Positions 1-7,841 of a DNA stretch of 64,000 nt are shown here, in pieces; position 1 is the first letter of the stretch; the number at the start of each line of letters is the position of its first letter. The stretch is taken from assembly GCF_014750685.1 (NCBI RefSeq), contig NZ_JAAXGE010000001.1:248001-312000 (forward strand). The letters are read 5' to 3'. The notes beneath the pieces are model-generated. The model did no database searches and was not told the DNA's origin. It saw only the letters and a list, made by a program, of their open reading frames with translations. A program made the translations under genes and the position numbers. The stretch comes from Bacteroides sp. GM023 (GTDB taxonomy: Bacteria; Bacteroidota; Bacteroidia; Bacteroidales; Bacteroidaceae).

Positions 1-2217
1 GTTCGTTTCCAGTTCCTTGATTTTATATTGATAGATTATTCTTTCCGGATTGGCAAAGTCCAGTGTGGAAAGTTCCATTCTGAAAGAGTTCTGTTCGTAT
101 GTCAGTGTGAAACGGGTGGCATCCATCACGTCGGAGTCGGTGATGGCGTGCTTTCCCAGCATATCACCTTTCCTGACGGAATGGTTGCCGAGTATGAAGT
201 CGGTAATCTCTATGCGGAGTTTCTTGTCAGGTTCGGCTATATCCTTCGGGTAGAAGCTGGTCACCCCGCCCGTTCCGCCGAAATAAATCTTTCCGCGGTG
301 GTCTTTGTAGAAAGCGCCGCGTGTAAATTCATTCCCCTGTATACCGTCGGATGCGGTGTAGTTGATAAATGTTTCGGTATCGGCTATCAGTTTGGACATT
401 CCCTGATGGGTGCTTATCCAGTAGTTATTCATATCATCCTGCACCATTCCGCAGATAACGTCGCTGGGCAATCCCTGTTGTGTGGTGTAAATACTGAATT
501 TCTGTGTGCGCTTGTCAAACTTGTACAACCCTTCGGAAGTCCCTACCCAAATAAACCCTTTGTCGTCTTGCAATAGGGTATGTACAAAGGTATTGGGGAG
601 CAGATTGTTTTGTGACAGGTAGTTGATAAAGTTCTCCGTCTTGGGGTTGAAGCAACTCAGTCCGTTGCAGGTGCCTATCCATAATAATCCTTCGTTATCC
701 TCGATGATACAGTTAATCCAGTCGTTGCAGAGCTTGTTTACCTGCCAGTTCTCGTTTTGCGATTTGGAAGATTGATATTGGTTGATTACTTTGCCGGAGA
801 TGTCCATTTTATACACTCCTGAGCCGTAAGTTCCCACCCAGATATGCTGGTTGCGGTCTTCGGCTATACAGAATATTTTCTTGTTGTCAGAGGCTTTTGG
901 GGTGGACAGTTGTTCGTTGACAGGTGTGCATACACCGGTTTGTTTATTCATCAGCGTTAGTCCGCTCAGATAAGAACCTATCCATAGTTTATGTTCCGAG
1001 TCTTCCAGCAGGCAGATGATATTGCGGGGAGCGGAACGGTTGCTTCCTTCTTCTTTGAAGTGAAGGATTTGTTTACCTTCATCATTCACGGCGTAAAGTC
1101 CGTCGTTGTCCGTAGCTATCCAGGCAACGTTCTGACGGTCTACAAGGATGCTCATCACACAGCTTGAGCCGATTTCGCTTTTAGGAAATGATTTATAGCC
1201 GTAATAGTTGAACTTGTTCGGCATGGACGGAATCATCAGCAGTCCTTTTTGGAAGATGCCCAGCCAAAGGTTGCCGTCTTTATCTTCGAGGATAGAATGG
1301 ACTTTGGACGAGCTAAGGTCGAATACGCCGTTATGTACGTCATAGTCGTCTATACTGTTCGTACTCCGGTTGTATATCTTCAATCCGAAACCTTCGGTTC
1401 CTATATAGAGATTATTGTTGTTATCAATAGTCAGGGTCTTGATACTAAGACGGTTGTTACCTTTGTAGGGAATAGGGGTGAATTGGCTGTTGGACGGGTT
1501 TAGTTTCATTAATCCGCCGTTCAGGGTACTGATAAATAATGTTCCTTCCTTATCCTCGCAGAAGCAGGATATATCTTCCGAAGTCAGTTGGCCGGGTGCG
1601 GTGAAGTTTTGTACCTGTCCGTTGGAAGGCGTATAGCAGAATAACCCTTTGTTTTCGGTGGCAATCCATATATTCTGTTTAGAGTCTTCGTAGATGGTTT
1701 GTATGAAATAGCTTTGTATCTTCCTGTTTAGTTCCTCCTGAGGGATGAATTCGTTTTCTTTCAGTGAGATGATACCGCCGCCATATGTTCCGAGCCATAT
1801 CTCTCCGTTTTGCAGTTCGATGATGTTGGCGGAAGTTTGTGGAGCCATGTTATCCCGGTTGTGCCGGATGGGGATGGACTGGAAAGTATGGGTTGCCTGG
1901 TCGTAGATTTGTATTCCGTTGATGCAGGCTATCCAAAAGCGCCCTTTGCTGTCCTCGAACAGAGTCTTTACGTAATTGTTCAGCAACGCGTCGGGTTCAT
2001 TTTTGCTTTTCTTATAGACGATGAACCGGTTGCCGTCGAATTTATTCAGTCCGTCTTCCGTTGCCACCCATATGAATCCCCGTTTGTCCTGATACACCTT
2101 ATTAATAAGACTGTTTGAGAGATCTTTATCTGTAGAATAGAATCTTCCGGTCTGTGCATTGACAAACGTAAATGCGGCTAATAGTAAATGACAACAAAAG
2201 AAGAATAGTGTTTTCAT
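1..2217 (-). CDS. Hybrid two-component system sensor/regulator, N-terminal part (cut by window edge)
   Basis: Reads on the minus strand from ATG at 2215-2217 and stays open to base 1, giving 739 residues of a longer protein. The first 22 residues (MKTLFFFCC... to VNA-Q) form a signal peptide. The rest is a run of two-bladed-propeller repeats typical of the periplasmic sensor of Bacteroides hybrid two-component systems, with recurrent motifs such as GFIWVATEDGL, GEIWLGTYGGG and GNLWLGIF. It ends inside the Y_Y_Y domain (YKIKELETN at the edge). The membrane helix, kinase, receiver and AraC-type DNA-binding domains must lie to the left of the window. In this family the propeller binds an oligosaccharide released from the target glycan. 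It is divergent from a susC-susD pair and xylan enzymes, so a xylo-oligosaccharide ligand is inferred. Family assignment is firm; the ligand is inference. Confidence 0.93.
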   Translation of the reverse strand, partial: MKTLFFFCCHLLLAAFTFVNAQTGRFYSTDKDLSNSLINKVYQDKRGFIWVATEDGLNKFDGNRFIVYKKSKNEPDALLNNYVKTLFEDSKGRFWIACINGIQIYDQATHTFQSIPIRHNRDNMAPQTSANIIELQNGEIWLGTYGGGIISLKENEFIPQEELNRKIQSYFIQTIYEDSKQNIWIATENKGLFCYTPSNGQVQNFTAPGQLTSEDISCFCEDKEGTLFISTLNGGLMKLNPSNSQFTPIPYKGNNRLSIKTLTIDNNNNLYIGTEGFGLKIYNRSTNSIDDYDVHNGVFDLSSSKVHSILEDKDGNLWLGIFQKGLLMIPSMPNKFNYYGYKSFPKSEIGSSCVMSILVDRQNVAWIATDNDGLYAVNDEGKQILHFKEEGSNRSAPRNIICLLEDSEHKLWIGSYLSGLTLMNKQTGVCTPVNEQLSTPKASDNKKIFCIAEDRNQHIWVGTYGSGVYKMDISGKVINQYQSSKSQNENWQVNKLCNDWINCIIEDNEGLLWIGTCNGLSCFNPKTENFINYLSQNNLLPNTFVHTLLQDDKGFIWVGTSEGLYKFDKRTQKFSIYTTQQGLPSDVICGMVQDDMNNYWISTHQGMSKLIADTETFINYTASDGIQGNEFTRGAFYKDHRGKIYFGGTGGVTSFYPKDIAEPDKKLRIEITDFILGNHSVRKGDMLGKHAITDSDVMDATRFTLTYEQNSFRMELSTLDFANPERIIYQYKIKELETN

Positions 2218-2246
2218 ATATAGGAAAAGGATTTATTAACTAGAGG

Positions 2247-2254
2247 CAAAGATA
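2247..2254 (-). promoter_or_regulatory. Promoter -7 box of the hybrid regulator gene
   Basis: On the minus strand this reads TATCTTTG, an exact match to the Bacteroides -7 consensus TAnnTTTG, 29 bases before the start codon. A small interrupted palindrome, ATTCC-cc-GGAAT, lies just upstream at 2259-2270. No clear -33 TTTG is visible. Confidence 0.65.
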
Positions 2255-2345
2255 AACGATTCCCCGGAATTATAGTCTGTTTGACAGCTTTTTATTTAGT
2301 TGACTAAAAGCGTATTAGTGCCCTGTGATACCTTCACGGGCATTC

Positions 2346-2416
2346 ATGTAACGTACATTCAAACCTCTGTTACAGTCGTGAGACGCGATGTAACGACCGG
2401 TCAACATCATGCTACG
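2346..2416 (+). promoter_or_regulatory. Candidate operator array, four 21-bp-phased ATGTAACG-like sites
   Basis: Sites start at 2346 (ATGTAACG), 2367 (CTGTTACA), 2388 (ATGTAACG) and 2409 (ATGCTACG), exactly 21 bp apart. A weaker one, GTGATACC, is in phase at 2325. The third site starts 59 bp before the first base of the -7 box at 2447. The same arrangement and the same 59-bp offset recur upstream of the gene at 7842. AraC-family proteins are known to bind direct half-sites about 21 bp apart, and hybrid two-component regulators end in an AraC-type domain. Binding by the divergent regulator is inferred. Confidence 0.7.
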
Positions 2417-2446
2417 CTCCTTATGATGTAGTAGGAATTAAAATCG

Positions 2447-2454
2447 TATGTTTG
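2447..2454 (+). promoter_or_regulatory. Promoter -7 box of susC-susD (xylan locus)
   Basis: TATGTTTG matches TAnnTTTG. No TTTG lies about 20 bp upstream, as expected for an activator-dependent promoter. The untranslated leader to the ATG at 2588 would be about 125 bases. The 370-base gap between 2217 and 2588 otherwise holds only the operator array and the divergent promoter. Confidence 0.6.
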
Positions 2455-2587
2455 CATCAGTGAATCGCACTGAATGTTCAACAACCTTAAAAATAGTACC
2501 GTATGAAAACATGAGTCAGCCGCCCTTCTTATTCTATATAAGACTATAAAGTATTAATCCTCAAATTTTAATTTAAACAATGAGTTT

Positions 2588-5500
2588 ATGAAAAGCACGA
2601 ATCGTTACCTCAGACTATTAAGTCTATTTGTTATGCTATGCTTCATTCCTCTATGGGCATTTGCACAGACTATCACCGTGAAAGGTGTAGTGAAAGATCA
2701 TACCGGCGAACCGATTATCGGAGCCAGCGTTCTCGAAACAGGTACAACCAATGGTATGATTACCGACCTTGATGGTAATTTTACGATGAAAGTTCCTTCT
2801 AATGCCAAACTTACAGTGTCTTTTGTAGGGTATCAGTCACAGGTAGTAGACGTTGCCGGACGCTCTTCCATACAGATTATATTGAAAGATGATACGCAGG
2901 CATTGGACGAAGTGGTGGTAGTGGGTTATGGTACGGCAAGAAAGTCGGACGTAACGGGTTCTATTGCCAACGTCAACGCAAAGACATTGAAAGAGATTCC
3001 TTCACAGAACTTCACGCAGGCGCTGCAAGGACGTGTTGCCGGTGTGGAAATCAACCGTACTTCATCAAGACCGGGCTCGGAACAGCAGATACGTATCCGC
3101 GGTACCCGCTCACTGAATGCAAGTAACGACCCTCTTATCGTACTGGACGGTATTCCTTTTCCCGGAAATATCAGCGATATCAACCCTAACGATATCAAGA
3201 CGATTGATATTTTGAAAGATGCTTCATCCACGGCCATCTACGGTTCGCGTGGTGCCAACGGTGTTATTTTGATTACGACCAATAAGGGAACGCAGGGCAA
3301 GGCAACCGTTACTTATAATGGCTATTATGGTATTGTAACCCTGTTCTCCGAATATCCGATGATGGATGGTCCTGAGTTTGTGAAATTCAGAGAGATTGCC
3401 GCAGCCAACGGTTCCAGTTGGGGAGCAATGGGAACAATGGACGACCCGTCTGTGAATACCAACTGGCAGGATTTGATTTTCAAGAACGGCCTGACTACGA
3501 ATCACGACCTCTCTGTTTCAGCAGGAACTGAAAAAGGTTCTTACAACTTCGGTACTACTTATTACAAGGAAACTTCCGTTCTTCCCGACCAGGGTTTTGA
3601 ACGTATCTCATTGAGAGCTTCTATCGACCAGGAAATCGGTAAATATTTCAAGGTAGGTATTACCACTCAAAACTCATACAGCAAGACGGAAGGTGAAGAA
3701 AGCGCGCCTATCTATAATATTCTGCAAACGAATCCTACCATCAGTCCGTACAATAGCGATGGCAGCATCCGGGAAGAAGTGATTGAACTGAACTCTTCGG
3801 ATAAACTGTTGAATCCGTTGCTGTACAAATCTGTCGGAGAAAAGCATGCCGACGACCGCAAGACTTTCGCGACTTACAACAGTGCGTATGCCGAAGTGAA
3901 GTTTATGGATGGTCTTAAATACCGGCTCAATCTCGGTTTGAACTATCGTCAGAGCAATTATGGAAAGTTCAATGCTCCGGGCACTCCTTACCTGGGATAT
4001 AATGCAGACCTGGCTGAAGCAACTATTTCTAACGCATTGACCACCAACTGGACGGTAGAAAATATGTTGATGTATGACAAGAAATTTGGCAAACACAGCA
4101 TTAACGCAGTTGCCATGTACTCGGCAGAACGTACTACTTACAGCTATTCAACGGCATCCGCCACAGGTATCACAGCCGATGCGGTACAATATCACAACCT
4201 GGGTTTGAATACCGATAAAGTCACCATCGACCCGAACAAGCAGAAATACTGGCAACGTGGTTTGCTTTCTTACATGGCACGTGCGGCTTATTCGTATGAT
4301 AATCGGTATATGCTGTCCGCAACCTTCCGTTCCGACGGTTCTTCCGTACTGGCAAAAGGCAAGAAATGGCATACTTATCCGGCAGTATCGGCAGGATGGA
4401 ATATCAGAAACGAAGCGTTTATGGATAACATCGACTGGCTGAGTTCCCTGAAACTCCGTGTCGGATACGGACAAACATCCAATCAGGCTATCGACCCTTA
4501 TGCTACATTGGGAGCGATGAAGGCGGTATATTACACGACCGGTTCCGCAGGAATCACCGGCTACTTCCCCACCAGCGTTCCGAATGAAAACCTGGGATGG
4601 GAGTATTCATCCACCTGGAACTACGGTATTGATTTCGGATTGTTCAACGGACGTTTGAGCGGTACTTTCGAATACTATTCCCAACGTACGAAAGACATCC
4701 TGATGCAGTTATCATTGCCGGCATCTTCCGGTATCGCGTCAGCTTACTGGCAGAATATCGGTGAAACCTCTAATAAAGGTTGGGAGTTGTCTCTGAAAGG
4801 AATCATCTTTGAAAACAAAAACGGATGGAGCTGGGATGTAGGTTTCAATATCTACGGAAATAAGAATAAGATTGTAGCGTTGGCAGGCAAATCGAAGAAT
4901 GACACCGCTAACGGATGGTTTGAAGGCAAACCGATTGATGCCATTTATGACTATAAGAAAGTCGGCATTTTCCAAAAAGGGGAAGAAGCTCTTGCCGCAG
5001 CAAGCTATTCAGGCGGTAAACCGGGCGATATAAAAGTGGCTTATAACCTGGTAGACGGAGACCCTGTCACATTTGACGCCAATGGTGTTCCTTCCAGGCA
5101 GATTAATGCAAGTGACCGTCAGGTTATCGGAACAGCGGAGGGTAACTTCCAGGGTGGTTTCAATACTACGGTGGCATATAAGAATTTCGATTTGAGTATC
5201 GTCGGCGCTTTCAAGAATGGCGGTACGCTGATTAGTACGCTACATTCACCGCAAGGTTATCTGAATATGATGAGCGGACGTCGTGGAAATGTCAAGGTGG
5301 ATTACTGGACAGAAGATAATCCGACCAACGCATATCCTACTCCGGGCGGAACAACAGGTAATAACGACGCTCCTGCATATGCTTCTACTCTGGCTTACTT
5401 TAGTGCTTCTTATCTGAAGATCCGGACAATCACGTTGGGATATAACTTCTCGGAAAAGTTGCTGAACAACGTCGGTATAAGCAGAGCCCGTCTTTACTTC

Positions 5501-5686
5501 ACTGTTCAGAATCCTTTCGTTCTGTTCTCTCCGTACAATGACGAGACAGGACTCGACCCCGAACCGAACTCTTACGTGAGAGAAAACAGCGCGACTACCG
5601 GCGGATTGCCCGAGCGCTTCCTTTCCATCGGTACGAACACGCCTTCCACCCGTAACTTTATCTTCGGGCTTAACTTGACATTCTAA
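2588..5686 (+). CDS. SusC-like TonB-dependent outer-membrane transporter (xylan locus)
   Basis: 1032 residues. Signal peptide 1-27 ends at AFAQ. A carboxypeptidase-regulatory-like beta domain follows (about 30-110, TITVKGVVKDHTGEPIIGAS). Next come the SusC signature DEVVVVGYGTARKSDVTGSI and the plug (about 118-235, with SGSNA-type motif GSRGANGVILITT), then a 22-strand barrel ending NFIFGLNLTF. It imports oligosaccharides across the outer membrane with its SusD partner encoded 28 bases downstream, driven by TonB-ExbBD. Neighbours encode GH10, GH43 and GH67 enzymes, so the cargo is probably (glucurono)xylo-oligosaccharides; that is inference from context. There is no STN domain, which agrees with control by a hybrid two-component system rather than an ECF sigma. 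Expression is expected from the 2447 promoter under the 21-bp-phased array. Confidence 0.95.
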   Translation: MKSTNRYLRLLSLFVMLCFIPLWAFAQTITVKGVVKDHTGEPIIGASVLETGTTNGMITDLDGNFTMKVPSNAKLTVSFVGYQSQVVDVAGRSSIQIILKDDTQALDEVVVVGYGTARKSDVTGSIANVNAKTLKEIPSQNFTQALQGRVAGVEINRTSSRPGSEQQIRIRGTRSLNASNDPLIVLDGIPFPGNISDINPNDIKTIDILKDASSTAIYGSRGANGVILITTNKGTQGKATVTYNGYYGIVTLFSEYPMMDGPEFVKFREIAAANGSSWGAMGTMDDPSVNTNWQDLIFKNGLTTNHDLSVSAGTEKGSYNFGTTYYKETSVLPDQGFERISLRASIDQEIGKYFKVGITTQNSYSKTEGEESAPIYNILQTNPTISPYNSDGSIREEVIELNSSDKLLNPLLYKSVGEKHADDRKTFATYNSAYAEVKFMDGLKYRLNLGLNYRQSNYGKFNAPGTPYLGYNADLAEATISNALTTNWTVENMLMYDKKFGKHSINAVAMYSAERTTYSYSTASATGITADAVQYHNLGLNTDKVTIDPNKQKYWQRGLLSYMARAAYSYDNRYMLSATFRSDGSSVLAKGKKWHTYPAVSAGWNIRNEAFMDNIDWLSSLKLRVGYGQTSNQAIDPYATLGAMKAVYYTTGSAGITGYFPTSVPNENLGWEYSSTWNYGIDFGLFNGRLSGTFEYYSQRTKDILMQLSLPASSGIASAYWQNIGETSNKGWELSLKGIIFENKNGWSWDVGFNIYGNKNKIVALAGKSKNDTANGWFEGKPIDAIYDYKKVGIFQKGEEALAAASYSGGKPGDIKVAYNLVDGDPVTFDANGVPSRQINASDRQVIGTAEGNFQGGFNTTVAYKNFDLSIVGAFKNGGTLISTLHSPQGYLNMMSGRRGNVKVDYWTEDNPTNAYPTPGGTTGNNDAPAYASTLAYFSASYLKIRTITLGYNFSEKLLNNVGISRARLYFTVQNPFVLFSPYNDETGLDPEPNSYVRENSATTGGLPERFLSIGTNTPSTRNFIFGLNLTF

Positions 5687-5714
5687 TGCTATTACCTATA
5701 AAAACAGATTCATT

Positions 5715-7616
5715 ATGAAAAGAATAATAAATAAATTCCTGGCAGGAACTTTGATAGCGGGTTTTGCGCTTTTGACCTCTTGTTCAGATATACTGGACGA
5801 ACAACCTCGCTCGGCGATAACTCCGCAGTTGATGCAGACCAATCAGGGTGTGGAGCTTGCGCTCACTTCTGTATATTCCCACTTGCGTTTCCTTTACGGC
5901 CCGGTGAATCCCTGGTACAATTTTCAGTATGGAACCGACGAAACGACTTACGGCGGACTGGTAGGTTCGGGTGATGACGAACGCAGAATGGACGATTACA
6001 ATATTGTAGCGACAACCGGACGTCCGGGCTGTTTTTGGAATAGCAATACATTCGCCTATATCAATACTTGTAACGGAATTATCTCTATCGGAGAGGCGAA
6101 CGGGGTGGACTCCCGTCTGCTTGCCGAAGCACGGGTGATGCGTGCGCACGACCAATTCCTGTTGGTACAGTTCTATGGCGGCATTCCGCTCGATTTAGGT
6201 TCGGGTAAGAATGCATATAATACGTTACCCAATCGTCGGTCTGTCAGAAACACAGTGGAAGAGACTTATGCTTCCATCATAGAAGATTTGGAAAAAGCGG
6301 CAACCGACCTGAACGGGACGAAGCGTGACGACCGTTTCAAAGGTGTGGTTACAGAGGCTTATGCTAGCTATCTTTTGTCGAAGGTATATCTCACTTACGG
6401 ATGGTGGCTGAAGAATAACAATAAATCGGGTTCCGACGGTTACTTCCAAAAAGCCTATGATACGGCTATGGGCGTGATAGGAAAATCAGGCGTGAACGGC
6501 GCGGCCGGAACGAACGGGTTCGGATTATTGCAGGATTATTATCAAGTGAACCTGGCACAGAACGACCGTAACATTGAAGTATTGCTTTATGCCGACCGTA
6601 GTGACGATGCGGGATTCTCCTTCTCGGAAGGTGAAAGCTGGGGTACGGAAGCTGAAAAGAGTAATATTGCGTTTTATGCTATGCGCTGTTGGTTTGATAC
6701 CTCTTTCAATGGTGGTGGCGCTCCTTGCGGACGTTCCGCGCTTCAGGACTATGGCCGTCCGTGGAGAAGATGCGCGCCGACGTATGAAGTGATTGTAAAT
6801 ACATTCGCGGATAAAACCAATGACTCCCGTTATGACGGAACTTTCCAAAAGGAATGGCTGGCAAATCAGAATGCTGCTACTTCCAATGGTGCATTGAATA
6901 CTCCGTTTGCCCTGGGTGATGTGGTGTACTATATGCCCGGTTATGAAATTCCGGGTGCGGGTACTCCGGCTAAACTTGCGAGCGGTAACTTCCCGGTGCA
7001 GACGATTGCAGGAAAGAACTATGCGGTTTTCACTCCTGAATATATGACACGCGAGCATTTCCCGTCTTTATGGAAACTAGGACCTTACAGTCCTAACAAT
7101 GCTTCCGGCTACGCGAACTCTTCTTCTTTGCGTCCGTTCAATGTAGCTAAATTGTCAGAGGTTTATTTGATTGCTGCCGAAGCGGCTGTAATGGGTGCTA
7201 CCGGTACGAAAACTGCCAGAGAGTTGATTAATGTTCTTCGTGAGCGTGCCGCATACCGTACTGCCAATACGGATGCACAGAATGAGACTGCAAAAACGAA
7301 TATACTTGCTGCGACTCCGGCAAGCATCGATATAGACTATATCCTCGACGAACGTTCGAGAGAATTGTACGGAGAACAGTTGCGTTGGGCAGACCTGGTT
7401 CGCACAAAGAAGTTGAGCCGTGCAAAGACGTATTCTATCCGCGATTATAATGGCGACGCGATACAGGCTAGAAATACAATAACCCGTCCGGGACTGGCCA
7501 ATATAGAAAGCGAGCCGAACAGCAAGTTTTATCTTCGTCCGATACCCCAGACTTTTATCGATACACTGGATATGACCGAGGAAGAAAAGCAGGCTTATCA
7601 GAATCCGGGATATTAA
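5715..7616 (+). CDS. SusD/RagB-family surface glycan-binding lipoprotein (xylan locus)
   Basis: 633 residues. The lipoprotein signal ends at the lipobox LLTSC (Cys23), followed by SDILDEQPRS, the usual SusD start after the acylated cysteine. The TPR-like helical body carries the family motifs EARVMRAHDQFLLVQFYGGIPL (in part) and the C-terminal ERSRELYGEQLRWADLVR block. It forms the lid over the SusC transporter encoded 28 bases upstream and binds the glycan at the surface. At 633 residues it is somewhat longer than many SusD proteins, as is common for xylan loci. Substrate is inferred from the neighbouring xylanolytic genes. The next gene is 225 bases away and has its own promoter with the same operator array, so susC-susD is one unit and the enzymes another. 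Confidence 0.95.
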   Translation: MKRIINKFLAGTLIAGFALLTSCSDILDEQPRSAITPQLMQTNQGVELALTSVYSHLRFLYGPVNPWYNFQYGTDETTYGGLVGSGDDERRMDDYNIVATTGRPGCFWNSNTFAYINTCNGIISIGEANGVDSRLLAEARVMRAHDQFLLVQFYGGIPLDLGSGKNAYNTLPNRRSVRNTVEETYASIIEDLEKAATDLNGTKRDDRFKGVVTEAYASYLLSKVYLTYGWWLKNNNKSGSDGYFQKAYDTAMGVIGKSGVNGAAGTNGFGLLQDYYQVNLAQNDRNIEVLLYADRSDDAGFSFSEGESWGTEAEKSNIAFYAMRCWFDTSFNGGGAPCGRSALQDYGRPWRRCAPTYEVIVNTFADKTNDSRYDGTFQKEWLANQNAATSNGALNTPFALGDVVYYMPGYEIPGAGTPAKLASGNFPVQTIAGKNYAVFTPEYMTREHFPSLWKLGPYSPNNASGYANSSSLRPFNVAKLSEVYLIAAEAAVMGATGTKTARELINVLRERAAYRTANTDAQNETAKTNILAATPASIDIDYILDERSRELYGEQLRWADLVRTKKLSRAKTYSIRDYNGDAIQARNTITRPGLANIESEPNSKFYLRPIPQTFIDTLDMTEEEKQAYQNPGY

Positions 7617-7661
7617 CCAAACAGATTCGTTTTCCCCTTCCTGAAGCCACTTTCAGATTGG

Positions 7662-7732
7662 ATGTAACATGATAAAACGTATTTGTAACATTTACAAACG
7701 ATGATGTAACAGACAAGAAACAATCTGAATCG
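7662..7732 (+). promoter_or_regulatory. Candidate operator array, 21-bp-phased ATGTAACA sites (second copy)
   Basis: Sites start at 7662 (ATGTAACA), 7683 (TTGTAACA), 7704 (ATGTAACA) and, weaker, 7725 (CTGAATCG), at exact 21-bp steps. CTGAAGCC at 7641 may be a fifth. The third site starts 59 bp before the -7 box at 7763, the same offset as in the susC promoter. The array is flanked by two nested perfect 9-bp inverted repeats (7652-7660 with 7721-7729, and 7632-7640 with 7745-7753). Confidence 0.72.
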
Positions 7733-7762
7733 TAATTCTTCGGTGAAGGGGAATAAACTTCT

Positions 7763-7770
7763 TAAGTTTG
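7763..7770 (+). promoter_or_regulatory. Promoter -7 box of the xylan enzyme operon
   Basis: TAAGTTTG matches the Bacteroides -7 element, 72 bases before the ATG at 7842. No -33 TTTG is present, which fits activator dependence. It should drive the esterase, symporter, GH10, GH43 and GH67 genes. Confidence 0.6.
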
Positions 7771-7841
7771 CAACGTGGCATTTGGACGGATTCTTCTCTT
7801 TCCGGATGACCACAAAGTAAAGACATAAAAGAAAAGAAAAA

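Noticed and set aside
28..576. A 182-codon plus-strand frame at the left edge
   Set aside because: It is the shadow of the minus-strand hybrid regulator, whose propeller motifs are unmistakable.
5784..6155. Antisense frames inside susD and susC genes
   Set aside because: They are typical mirror frames of long Bacteroides genes, with no start context or domains.
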